From: Blasia pusilla
Taxonomy: Eukaryota > Marchantiophyta > Marchantiopsida > Blasiales
Assembly: GCA_050084515.1 (NCBI GenBank)
Contig: CM114272.1
Span: 46,066,001 to 46,130,000, forward strand
Reading direction: 5' to 3'
Length of the DNA: 64,000 nucleotides
Every line of letters begins with the position of its first letter. Position 1 is the stretch's first letter. The notes below the pieces were generated by a model that had not been told where the DNA came from, did no database searches, and saw only the letters and a program-made list of their open reading frames with translations. Positions 10,441-22,623 of this stretch are shown in pieces. Both the position numbers and the translations under genes were made by a program.

Positions 10441-10528
10441 ACTTTATACTCTCTTTTCATCCAACAATGATCCTCTTGGGGATCGAACTCTACAATTGAC
10501 TGTAAATAAGAAACACTTAGACATTACA
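10441..10528 (+). repeat. Truncated 3' LTR of element E
   Basis: Identical or nearly so to the last 86 bases of the 5' LTR (8038-8123), ending ATTACA, followed by the target duplication GGACT. Confidence 0.85.
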
Positions 10529-10533
10529 GGACT

Positions 10534-11110
10534 CACCATCCAACCTCCCTCCTTGAGTGGATGCCTCTTGTTGGCCTCACATAGCCAATAGACACCAATA
10601 GGTAGATGCGTGCCAACCCGACACCATCTCCTTATCATCTCACCATGCCACCGCGCTCTAGTTGCACCGCTTTGGCTCGTGCATGGGTTACGGCTCAACT
10701 CGTCCGCATCTTGGTTCAAATGTCCTGGGCGATGGACAACCTGAAAATTGTACTCCTGCAATGATCATCTGGCAAGCTTCCTTGCAAGCTTGTTAGACTC
10801 CATCAACCATCTGAGTGGTTGATGATCATTGATGAATGTGAAAGGGTTCCCCAAAAAAGTACATATGAAATGGACCACTGCCCACACTACAACAAAGCAC
10901 TCCCCCTTGTAGGAACTGTACTTCGCCTCCATAGCGTTGTTCAAGCGGCTTGCATATGCCACTATGATCTTCTTCCCCTCATCATCTCTCTAAGTAAGCA
11001 TTGCTCCTAACCCTGAAATACTCCAGTCCGTATGTAACTGGAATGGACGACCACGCATAGGTCTCCTTAAAATGGGTGAGGATGTCAACCTATCCTTGAG
11101 CTCCTGAAAT
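10534..11110 (-). pseudogene. gypsy G2 RNase H and connection
   Basis: Reading leftward from about 11100: the TDWS region near 11030 in broken frames, then YASRLNNAMEAKYSSYKGE, VVWAVVHFICTFLG, FTFINDHQPLRWLMESNKL and the tail VVHRPGHLNQDADELSRNP. The catalytic Glu and the DHQ Asp region are visible. Frames shift near 10770 and 10990. Confidence 0.8.
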
Positions 11111-12135
11111 GCTCACTCTTTATCATCTCCCCAAAACCACTTCTGGTCCAACCTAGTTGGAAAAGTCAGTACCTTTGCAATCCCAATAAAGCCCTAAACG
11201 TACCGGCGGTAGTTGTTCGCCAATCCCAAGAAAGCTCGAGCTCGACTCACATGTATAGGGCAGGGAATGCGCGCCATGGCCTCCATCTTTTTTTGTTGAA
11301 CTCCAATATCCCCTGGATAAATGGTGTCTCCAAGGTTCTCCATGTGGTCATGGAAGAACCTACACTTGCCTTGATGTAACTTCAACCCATGTAATTACAA
11401 TCTTCGAAACATCTCCTCCAAATGTCTCTCATGCTCCTCAACCATGGCACTGAAGATGATAATGTCATCAATGTAATATCTCGCATAATCCAAACCAGCC
11501 AAAATCCTATCCATAACTTGTTGAAAACCCGTAGGGGCGTTGTTCAACCCAAATGGTAAGATCCGCCACTGGTACAAACAATCCTTCTTGAAAGGATCTA
11601 TCCCCCAAAATGTTGTCTTCTCCCTATCCACCACTCAGATGGGCAACTGATGATAGTGAGCACGAAGATCCAAATAATTGAAGATCCTTGCATGCCTCAT
11701 TGCATCAAAAATCTCCTCCAAAGTAGGCACAATATAGTGATCGGCCTTTGTATGCCAATTGATAGGACGGTAATCTCCACACATCTCCCTAACGGTCTAC
11801 TAGCCATGCATGTCCTTCTTCACGGCATAAATATGGCAGATGCATACTGTCCAAGAAATCTATCCACCAGTCTAGCATCAGCGAAGTCTCTGAGCCAAGG
11901 CTCACTCCATATCAGAATACTTGTAGGGTCATCGGAAGATAGAAGTATCACTAACCAACTCGATCTGAATACCTGGACCCTTCAATGTACCCAAGTCGTG
12001 CATACTTTATGCAAAACAACCCCTTAATCTCCACAAGAACTACCATATTTGTCTCCTCTCCGCTCTTGTCAACCTAGGACCAATCACCGGCTCCCAAGTC
12101 TCTCTCGTGACCTCATTTGAAGTATAGTCATAAAA
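11111..12135 (-). pseudogene. gypsy G2 reverse transcriptase
   Basis: Contains TTFWGIDPFKKDCLYQWRIL, PFGLNNAPTGFQQVMDRIL and the catalytic ARYYIDDIIIF box (near 11440-11500), then LHQGKCRFFHDHMENLGDTI and SRARAFLGLANNYRRYV to 11194. The N-terminal fingers continue rightward in broken frames to about 12030, followed by the methyltransferase-RT linker. The copy ends near 12135 at the junction with G3. Confidence 0.82.
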
Positions 12136-12139
12136 ACCA

Positions 12140-13640
12140 TCCATTTCTCTTAGTGCATCTTGGCATCAACTCCTCATCACTCTCTCTATGCCAACGAGCT
12201 CCAGTCCTATCTCGCTGACTCCAGAATGGGTTACAACTCAAACCATTTGCATCCTCGTTGACCATCTGGAAGTCATACTCCTACAACAACAGAACCCATC
12301 TTGCAAGCTTCCCTATAAGCTTGTCGAAATCCATCAATCACTTAAGTGGTTGATAATCATCGATGACGATAAAGGGGTTGCCGAATAAGTATCACCTGAA
12401 ATGCGCGAAAACTTGCTCTACAACCAAGCTCTTACCCTCATATAAGCTATACTTTGCCTCTGCAACGTTATTCGAGTGACTAGTATAAGCTACCATGAAC
12501 TCTCTACCCTCATTGTCATGTTGGGTTAGAACAGTTCCAAGCCCTAACATGCTCCAATTTGTATGCAACTGGAAAGGACGTCCCTGATCAATCTTCTCAA
12601 TATCGGCGTAAACATCAACTTGTCCTCGAGCAACTGAAATGCTCTCTCCTGCTTATCCCCCAGTGCCACTCGTGATACATCTTGGTGAGCAAGGTCAATG
12701 GCTTCACAATTAACCTGAAACCCTTGACATAGCGTCAATAGAAGTTTGCCAATCCATAAATGCACGAACTCGACTCACATCAATAGGGCATGGAATGCGT
12801 GAAATAGCCTCTACCTTCATTTGTTGCACACCAAGACCACTTGGGTATATCATATGACCCAAGTACTCAATCTGGTTGTAGAAGAACTTGCACTTTCTCG
12901 GATGTATCTTCAGCCCATGTAACTGCAATAGTCGAAACACCTCCTCCAGATGTCGCTCGTGCTCCTCAACCGTGGCGCTAAAGACTATGATGTCATCAAT
13001 ATAACACCTAGCAAAATCCAGACTTGTCAAGATCCTATCCATGACCCTCTGAAACTCTGACAGGGTGTTCTTTAACCCAAATGGTAAGAACCGCCATTGG
13101 TACAAACAATCCTTTCCACGAGGATCAATGTCCCAAAATGCCATCTTTTGCTTGTCCTCCAATCTAATAGGCAACTGATAGTATCCAACTCGAAGATCCA
13201 ATGAACTAAAGACCTATGTATGTCCAATAGCATCAAAGATCTCCTCAAGAGTAGGCATGGTATACCTATTGGACTTCATCTATCGATTGATAGATCGATA
13301 ATCTCCACACATCTGCCTATCAGTCCACTTTCCATGCAGATCCTTATTGGCGGCATGAGTATGACAGATGCATACTCTCCATGCCACATCTCCACTAGTC
13401 CAATTTTGACCAAGTTTTGGCTCCTACTTTGAATCAGAGCCCTCTCCATATTTATGTACCTACAGGATTGTCGAAAGATTGGCGTGTCATTAGAAAACTC
13501 AATGCGGATCCTTGGACCCTTAAGTATACTCAAATCTTGTGTGCTAAATGCAAAATAGCTTTAACTCCTAAGAAATTGATGTATCTGGTGCCGCTCTCCT
13601 CTTGTCAACTTAGGGCCCATATCTGGCTCTCAAGTCTCTA
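12140..13640 (-). pseudogene. gypsy G3 reverse transcriptase and RNase H
   Basis: The best segment is 163 aa from 13201: LRVGYYQLPIRLEDKQKM, YQWRFLPFGLKNTLSEF, ARCYIDDIIVFSATVEEHE and KIHPRKCKFFYNQIEYLGH. The YIDD box lies near 12990. RNase H (12200-12620) is in pieces, with the Asp-bearing DHQ segment damaged. The N-terminal RT part lies at 13200-13640. Confidence 0.8.
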
Positions 13641-13659
13641 ACGTGACTACAGTAGGACT

Positions 13660-15030
13660 CTCAAGCGCGGATATCAGTGGTTGCTATGATGCAACCCCAT
13701 TTTGGATAACAAAACTTGACTGCTCTCCTACAACCGACTGCAAACTCGAATCTCCTCCGTGTGTAGGACCATGAACCATACTCATTGTTGTGGTTGTCAT
13801 CTCTCCGCGTACCTGCAACACATCCCAAGAAGTCCAAGGATGTCTCTCCCAATCACCCCTGGTATGTCGATCTTCTCGGATCTCAACCCCGGCCACTGCC
13901 TCAACCGTCTCGGTAGGCATGGGGCTCACCAATGCAGCAACTATGACATGTCCCAACCTCATCCAACGTTGCTCAACTACTCCTAAGCTGATAATACATG
14001 TCAAGGAGTTCATGTCCATTGCTTGACCCAAGACATGACGTCGTGATGCCTCAGATAGTGACGGTACTACCGCCACTCTTATGGGAAATCCCATCGCTTG
14101 CTCTTGCTCATCGGTGTTGGGATCCATCAACCGCTACAACTGGTCATCCCATACCAAGCAAGGCTTGGCTTTGTTGTATGTATAAGAAGCGTGAAAACTC
14201 ACAAAGGTGGGAGGTGGGCTTCCCGTGGCATGCCAACCCTATTGACCATAGTCAACGGCGGTCGATCATCATGCCTCACTGCTTGTGATCGACAACCTGG
14301 ATCCAAAATCCACAAAAAAATGGGAGGGGTGCTCCACTTTTGCATGAGCCCTCCGCAACATCTCATATGGTATCAAGTTGATCCATTATAGATGCGTGCG
14401 ATGTGCTCGTGAACCTACGCTTACTACATCCAAAAATATTGTTGGGTCGATCCATGCACGTACCTGATGTGCACTCGCCACCATCCGTGATCTTGAATCA
14501 TCAAAAATTTTTACATTCTCCACAATGTATGTTGGAGAACACGAGTAACGCTCATGCAATTGTCGCAAGATCCTCATCATCTCCCAAAACAACATGGATC
14601 TAGTGTCATCCAATCGGCTACCTTTTCCACCGCTAGACTAGCCTAACATGGCCAACCAAGAATGACCAAATCAATGGTCCCTACCCTTGGGAGGGAACTC
14701 TAGAACCCTTGTACGATAAACGAAGACAACAAGTCGGGAAAATAGAGGCGTAATTGCGCCACATGTTGTAGTGAAATGCACCTCACAACCTCATGAATCT
14801 CAACATACAAATATTGTTGCATGCACACTCCTACTTGCAAAACAAAAACAAACCTTGTACTAATCCCTCCAAAGAGATCCAACACGCGAATACCTTCATT
14901 TAGGATGCGCCATACAATGGGTATGGTGTCCAAGGATGTCATAGTCGTACTCTTGGCTACCTCGAGTTCCTCTGACCCTTCACGCTCTAGTGCAAACGTC
15001 TCACTCCATGCCATTTGCACGTGCTCATCG
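13660..15030 (-). pseudogene. DNMT3-like C5-cytosine methyltransferase of gypsy G3
   Basis: The most complete methyltransferase of the window. Reading leftward: motif I GIRVLDLFGGIS near 14879, then LYVEIHEVVRC (acidic residue of motif II), motif IV GTIDLVILGWPC near 14650-14690 (catalytic Cys kept), motif VI YIVENV near 14540, then DVVSVGSRAHRTHL, the NTDEQEQAMGFP motif IX-like segment and RRHVLGQAMDMNS (motif X position) near 14030. Several frameshifts separate the pieces. Motif order I-IV-VI-VIII-IX-X is that of a canonical, unpermuted C5 enzyme. The AHR and short target-recognition region suggest the DNMT3/DRM side of the family rather than DNMT1. Confidence 0.8.
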
Positions 15031-15455
15031 ACTAAGCGTCAAAGCTCGTCACTCGAGCCTTATAGTGGCACCTCTCCTCCACATAATGATATAGCTATCA
15101 TAACAATATTTTTCCTAGAAGTGTCAAGAGCGAGTGTGTCCTCTACATGGACATGCCTCTCAATCAAATCACTAGGCTAAGTGATGGCGCTACTGAATGC
15201 TACTAATGTCGCAATCTTCCTTGGCCATAGCTTAATCACTCCACATGTGAATCAAGCAGATAATGAACTAAGTTGCCCATTACCTCAATGCCATTTTGGT
15301 TTGTAGGACATTGGATCCTCCAAGTAAGCCAGGGAAAACCCCATTGGGTACAACACTACTCCTCAGACCAAGATGTCATAGGACTCGACATCGGTCATTG
15401 TCACCTTGGCTCGCACGTCTTATCCAAGACTTGACTCCTCTCAAGTCTAGGTTTG
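15031..15455 (-). pseudogene. gypsy G3 linker and protease C-terminus
   Basis: Reading leftward, an ESYDILV..VVLYPMGFSLAYLEDP segment (15300-15420) matches the protease tail of G4. The linker to the methyltransferase follows. Homology fades near 15455. Confidence 0.6.
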
Positions 15456-16406
15456 CGTTTTGTTTTGATTTCCTAGTTGTGATCATAAACACATAAAACA
15501 CTCAAAATGCTAGCCTCGGTTACCTCTCACACATGTGTTTCCTAAGTTGTCTCTTCTTGAGACTTCTCCAACACGCATACCATCCTAGCGTGAGCCCGTT
15601 AGAGTTTGGATGTTCCGCTTGGCACTCATTTGGTTATGAGGGTCCCTACACTCACCCTTCTTAAGAGGTTGCTACCCTCATCAACGCAAACCTTCTAATG
15701 TCAAGTCTTTTGGGAAGCCGAACCCTTGACATCGAATTGTGTTATGGTAACTAACCCGCAATTCCTCCATTGTCTTAAGTCTTAATTTGTCGCTGCAACA
15801 CTTAGCATCATTTAGCATCTTCTCTTAGATAAGCCTAGACTAGTTTTCTCACAAATTATCTAACCTATCAAATAAGCTAACTAATTTTGCTACCTAAGAC
15901 TTCTCTGGCTCACATCTCATAAACATCCCACCCGTTTACACAGACTATAAGTCATACTACTTTTGGGTCGCTCTCGTATTCGACTTAGGCGCGTCACTAA
16001 GTTTACTCATGCACTCACGAGTAAGATCACCCCAAGCCCCAAGACAGAGTGATATGCCCTGCTCACAGTAGGGCTAGCCCAAGTATTAGTTACCCAATAC
16101 TTGGTCCTGTTCTAGGTGCTTATCCAAATAGAAGCTCTCACCTCAAATACTCCTTGTCTATCCTCTTGACTACCATCCTAAGTACATGAGAAACTACTCA
16201 TTGCCATGCACTACCAAAGAAAATTTGCAAATAACACAAGCATCGAATCTCCACATCTATGCATTCCTTTATTGCAACACTAGCCTATTCTAGTTACAAT
16301 AGCGATTGGCCCAAGCTTCCTAAGGTCACAAGCTTAAGTCATGTCCATTGCTACTCCGTGTACTAACGAATGTGTTTTTCCTGCATCCATTTGAAGACTT
16401 CCAACA
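15456..16406. other. Non-coding stretch, nothing recognised
   Basis: No convincing ORF, RNA gene or known repeat edge was found. Stop codons are dense on both strands. It could be a decayed LTR or intergenic DNA. Confidence 0.5.
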
Positions 16407-16680
16407 CACTAGAAGAAAACTATGATTGGTATGACTTGACTATGAATGACTTGTGCAAAAAATGATTGAAAGTATAACTCTATTTTGATTTTAGTCATTT
16501 TATATGACTTGGAAAACTAAATCAATCATCGCATAATGGCTCAAATAGTATGAGAAACTACTCAAATATGTACAAGTCATATCTCATGACTAGTTCCATA
16601 ATCACATTTATTTTTCACTCACTTGTATAAGAAAAACTATTTTGGAAAATATTAAATGGATAAAGAAATATATATATTAC
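16407..16680 (+). repeat. CACTA-like transposon end with ATGACTT subterminal repeats
   Basis: Starts CACTAGAAGAAAACTATG, close to the CACTA(C/G)AAGAAAA ends of CMC/EnSpm transposons. Several (A)TGACTT and AAGTCAT motifs and TTTGGAAAATATTAAAT follow. The same block recurs at 18802-19095. Subterminal repeats of this kind are transposase-binding sites in CACTA elements (family knowledge). Confidence 0.5.
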
Positions 16681-18262
<1,582 letters not shown>

Positions 18263-18550
18263 GTTCCATTTTGCCCTTCACTCACTTAGAAAACTCACTA
18301 ACTTTATGCCACTCACTCACAATGATTTTTTGCTCTAGTTGCACTCAATCACTTACTCCTCTCCTTTCCATCATTCCCTACTCACCCATTTTTTGTCACT
18401 CACTCACTATGACTCTTTGCCTTGCTTGCACTCACTCACTATGAATCTTTGCATTGGGTCCTCTCTATTTTTCCCTACTCACTAACTCACTCTTCTCCTC
18501 TCCATTATGCCCCTTATTCACTCACTCCACTCCTTTCCTTTTTGCCCTTC

Positions 18551-18575
18551 ACTCACTCACTCACTCACTCACTCA
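18551..18575 (+). repeat. (ACTC)n microsatellite
   Basis: About six ACTC units, at the end of a 300-base stretch (18260-18575) of degenerate CACTCACTC motifs. Confidence 0.9.
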
Positions 18576-18801
18576 TCTACTTACCAATCTATTAAATTAG
18601 GATCCATGAGTAAAAGGAGATTAGATGGCATATATTTCATCTCTTTTTGGAACTCCCTATGACAAAGATTACTTTTTTCGTAGGCTCCATAGCCTGATGT
18701 TCGAGGTGAAGGTGAAGATTTTTTTATCCTAGTTAACCAATAGGGTTTTTTTTTTATAGAATTATGGCATTTTCCAAACCTAGAAGGGCAAGAATTTTCC
18801 A

Positions 18802-19095
18802 TAGCATTAGAAGAAAACTGTGGTTTTTATGACTTGACTTAGAATGACTTATGCACAAAATGACTCAAAGTATTATTCTATTGGTTCAGTCATTTTGTAT
18901 GACTTGGAAACCAAATTACTCATAACATAATGACTCAAATAATATTAAAAATGACTGAGTCATGTTCTAGTCATATCACGTGCCTCGTCCAACACACATG
19001 TGGATTACTGGACGAATTATGTTTTCTCACACACGTGTGCTAGAAAATATATTTTGGAAAATATTAAATAAAAATAAATATTGATATTACCACAA
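18802..19095 (+). repeat. Second CACTA-like end block
   Basis: CATTAGAAGAAAACTGTGG and the following ATGACTT-rich sequence match 16407-16680 in the same orientation. The first bases read CATTA instead of CACTA, a C-to-T change. It ends in the same TTTTGGAAAATATTAAAT block. Confidence 0.5.
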
Positions 19096-19339
19096 AATAT
19101 ATCCTTATGAGATACAATGAAATTATGTCATTAAAATATGAAGAACTAAATAAATATACAATATTTATGCCTTGGATAATAAATCTAATGAAGGAATCCA
19201 CACAATATTCTAAATTTTCCACCATTTAAAAGGACATCAAGAATGTGGAATTTCAGAACATAGTATTAACAATTTAAGAAGTGTTTAATCTAGTCAAAAC
19301 CTATTAACTCCATCTTATTTACCTTTAGTATATGACTTC

Positions 19340-21330
19340 AAACCTTCTCCCACCGTTGGATGGAGTTATTCGGTATTAAACCTAATATCAAAATATCCAT
19401 AAATCATATATTATTTCACAAAGATTGGACTCAGTGCCGAGAGCCCATATCATCTTTTTCCCATGGCATGAAAAATTAGGGTTTTAGGCTTGGTGAATTT
19501 TTCCAAGGTGAATTCACTTCCAAGGATCGGAGGGAGTAAAAAATGGAAGATGGTTCCGGTGAAGGGTATTTTGAAATCCAAATAAGAAGTGGCAAACCAA
19601 TATTGGAACCGTTCAAGTGGATAAAGAGGCTGTTATACCTATCCTTACAAAGTTTCAGCTCCATCCAACGGTGGGAGAAGGTTTGAAGGTAGAACCAATG
19701 GAAATATTGTGAGAAAACTGAGAGTGACAAAATCACTAAAATCTTTACAAAACTTAGAGATCCAAAGTGGCCTAGTCCGTCCATGCGCTTACAGAAGAGC
19801 TTCGATGGAACCTGAACATGGAGATAACTTGACATACGAGAATGCGCTACCACTGCAACTCCCGACTATTTCAATACTTGCGAAACTAGGGTTTTTACCT
19901 ATTTTTCTTCATTTCTATTAATAGAAAAAACTTGCATCAGGTTGCCCCGCACCTTTGTGCAATATAGGGTTAGATAATCATAGTAACGCTTCTCGTGAAC
20001 CCACCCTCCTCATATTATTATGACTCCTCCGACGTCTAAGTCGGAACCATCAATCTAGGCTTCTCCTCATACGAGGGGGCCGATCAGATTAATGGTGCTT
20101 AGAGAAGTGGATGTTGAGAATCCAACAAATATTAACAACACCAACAAACCTCCTTCTTGGAAGACCGTAGTTTTTCCTCGCGACGTAAGGTTTTGAAATT
20201 TTCAAGACGATGGGAATCCGTGGTGAGAGCCTAGATCATTTTTTTGGAGGATGTTGAGCTTTGATGACATATTTAAAAAGGCACAATCAAATTGGGCATC
20301 TGAAATTTTTATCTCTTGCTCTGTGGCAAAATGGCAAGATTTGAACTGTCCATCCTCTTCAAAAGTATATTTTCCACCAACGAGCAAACTTTAAAGGCCA
20401 TTCAATGGTGGGAAGATACAATCCACGCAAGATGTCGCCAAAAATGGTAACTCGACATCATAAGAGGGCACAAGTGGAGTGTTGGTAACTCAAAAAGCTT
20501 GAAACTTTTCCAGGGCATGTTAAATTAGTGTAAGAGGCTTGTTGAGTTTTTTCAAGGTGAATACACCTCCAAGGAAGGAGTAAAAAATGGAATATGATTA
20601 TGGTGATCGGTTTTTAAATCCAAATTGGGAATAGAAAAAGCAAGATCGAAACCGTTAAAGTGGTTCAAGCAAGTGTTATACCTATCCTTGAAAATTTTGA
20701 GCTCTATCCAACGGTGGAAGAAGGTTTGGAGGTAGAACCAACCAAAATTTCAACAACACCAACAAGAATCCTTCTTGGGAGACCATAGTTCTTCCACTTG
20801 ACGCAAGATTTTGGAAGAACTTGACCCGTGGTCATCGGTAAATCTTGAGAAATTTTCCAATGATGGGACTCGGTGTCAAGATCCGGAGAGTTTTTTTTAT
20901 GAGGATTTCAAGCTTTGATGATGGATTTAAAAATGCACAAAGAATAAGGGAATCTAAATTTCCATCTCTTGCTATGTGGCCAATTGGAAAGATCTGAACT
21001 ATCCATCCTCTTCAAAAGCATCGTTTCCTCTTGCTAGCAAAGCCTCATGGCCATCCAATGGTGGGAAGATACAATCCACACGCGATTTTGGCAAGAACGG
21101 TAACTCGGCATCATAAGAAGGCGTAATGGCACGTGAAATTAGGTTTTTAGGCTTGGAGATTTTTTTTCAAGGTAAATGCTTCTCCAAGGAGAGTGTAAAA
21201 AATGGAAGATGGGAATTAAGCATGATATTTTTTATTCCAACTAAAAAATAGGAAGGCATGATTGGAACCGTTACAATGATTTTAAAGGATACTAGTCTTC
21301 TTGGTCTAAATTTTAAGGCCCATCAAAAAA
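19340..21330 (+). repeat. Tandem repeat, period about 620 bp, 2-3 units
   Basis: Blocks at 20100-20740 and 20740-21150 match throughout (ACAACACCAACAA, GAAGATACAATCCACGC, CTCTTCAAAAG). The block ending ATCCAACGGTGG...AAGGTTTG occurs at 19480-19700, 20520-20740 and, weaker, 21140-21330. A short inverted copy of the CCAACGGTGGGAG segment lies at 19340-19370. No coding potential was seen. Confidence 0.75.
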
Positions 21331-21339
21331 TTGGGAAAT

Positions 21340-21715
21340 TGGTTGTAGTTTGTTGTCTCTACGTTTTCCTATTTTTCCAATGGGTTCCTTTCCTTCCCTT
21401 CTTTAGTTTTCAAAAAGGTTTTCTCTCCTTTCCTTCTCTTCCTCTTCTCCTCCCCATTGGATTCCCTTCCCTTGTGTTTTTTTTCTTGCTTTGGTTCCTT
21501 TCCTTTCCCCCTTCTCCTCTTTTCTTGTTTCCATTCTTAACCCCTTCCCTTCAATTTCTCTTTCTTTCCTTTGGTTCCCTTTCCCTCCCCCCTTCACTTC
21601 TCTTCTCTAGTCGCCGCAATCCTTCCTTCCTTCATTCCCTTTTCTTCCTCCCCTCCCCTTCCTTTACTCTCCCTTCCTTTCTTGTCTCTTTCTGTGAAAC
21701 TCCCCCGCGCGCGAT
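21340..21715 (+). repeat. Pyrimidine-rich tract
   Basis: About 375 bases composed almost only of C and T (CCTTCCC, CTTTCC and TCTTCC runs) on the plus strand. The long ORF through it is low-complexity Phe/Leu/Pro/Ser and is not believed. Confidence 0.8.
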
Positions 21716-22164
21716 TTGGGAGTTGCATTGACGAAAGCCCTCTTCACTTCCTGCCTCGTACTCCAAGTCCCCTCACTACTACTACGCGAAGTCGAGGCAA
21801 GCTGCAACCTGTGACTGTTGAGAGCCGGAGGAAATCTGCCTACTCACATCGTAAGTGCGCCATTCCTCTATCTATTGGTATTATCTCTATTGAGATCCAA
21901 AGGACGAGGTGTAGGGTGATAATGTATGTAGTGCTTTGTGGCAATAGCAGGTCACCTTTTCATTTCATTTTTCTCTCTTGGAGATAGCTGTCAGTTCATA
22001 GAAGAGAAGCTTGGAGCTTTCTACCTTTTCAACGTTGTCAACCTTTGGAAGCCGTGGAATGGCATACATGCCCACAGTGACGTTGGAGCAACTGGATAGT
22101 TATTGTGATTCATTTACTTTCCCTTACTTTGGTTGTTGCAGTTGAATAAGGATAGTGTGTGCGG
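21716..22164. other. Non-coding stretch before gypsy fragment G5
   Basis: More balanced composition than the neighbouring tract. No recognisable domain was found. Confidence 0.4.
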
Positions 22165-22316
22165 GTTCAACTCAGTGTTTTGAATGTGAGCCTCCAACAC
22201 TATTGTTGACACTGACTCCACTCGAGCCGGCATAGGAATTGTCACTCCAACTCCTCGTGACGTCCACCCACCTGCCTAACCTGTAGGCACCATTGGTCGT
22301 TGAGGCACCATCGATG
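22165..22316 (-). mobile_element. gypsy G5 fragment, left part (gag-protease linker)
   Basis: Reverse complement of G4 around 46680-46825. Its right edge CACCATCGATG is duplicated at 35941-35951, where the same gypsy copy resumes. Element A lies between the two halves. Confidence 0.8.
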
Positions 22317-22502
22317 AGGTGCGGTAAGAGGAGAGGAAGAGAGGAGAGAGGAGAGAGGAAACTACCTTCAACCGAAATAGATACTTTTTTTTGAAGAGAG
22401 TTTCCGTTGGGTTGAAGACAGGAAAATTTTTGTGTGACTTTTTTTGCACTTTTTTGTTCATTTATTAAACAATCCCACAGTTTTTTTTTCCTCTTCCATA
22501 TT

Positions 22503-22535
22503 TTGGCAACCCCTGTGAGTCCGACGAGTTGCAAA
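22503..22535. repeat. Single degenerate palindrome near MULE A 3' end
   Basis: GCAACCCCTGTGAGTCCGAC then GAGTTGC, a damaged 27-bp palindrome downstream of the transposase stop. Element B has a better copy at the matching place (48319-48347). Confidence 0.7.
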
Positions 22536-22623
22536 TTGAACAAAATTTAGAAAACTGAAAAATCAGTGGAATCATAAGTGTGGAACCAATCACTTTTTCC
22601 ATTGAAGGTCTGGAAAAAATCTA

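Larger units (their letters stand above)
6932..10528 (+). mobile_element. Non-autonomous LTR retrotransposon E (gag-only), TSD GGACT
   Basis: The element starts TGTGATACCC and ends ACATTACA, flanked by the 5-bp duplication GGACT (6927-6931 and 10529-10533) inside gypsy G2. It has a full 5' LTR, a primer-binding-like site, a gag gene, a short integrase C-terminal stub and only the last ~88 bp of the 3' LTR. All of protease, RT, RNase H and most of integrase are missing. It would need proteins in trans. The exact target duplication shows the ends are true ends. Confidence 0.85.
5549..12135 (-). mobile_element. Ty3/gypsy copy G2 (interrupted by element E)
   Basis: Minus-strand copy of the same family as G1. 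From right to left it holds the RT N-terminus, RT, RNase H, linker, integrase and the start of a PHD finger. Element E (6932-10528) splits it. Joining 10534 and 6926 restores the linker reading DGES then SDPNAS, as in G1 and G4, so the two halves were one copy. Its left end breaks inside the PHD finger and its right end breaks in the methyltransferase-RT linker where G3 begins. Confidence 0.8.
12136..15455 (-). mobile_element. Ty3/gypsy copy G3 (partial)
   Basis: A second minus-strand fragment of the same family abuts G2 head to tail. From right to left it holds the end of protease, linker, methyltransferase, RT and RNase H, stopping after GARWHRESDEE near 12150. Integrase and PHD are absent. 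The junction with G2 lies in the 12120-12150 interval. Confidence 0.8.

Noticed and set aside
21258-21987. 157-aa and 138-aa Phe/Pro/Ser/Leu-rich ORFs
   Set aside because: Translation of a low-complexity pyrimidine tract, with no conserved feature.
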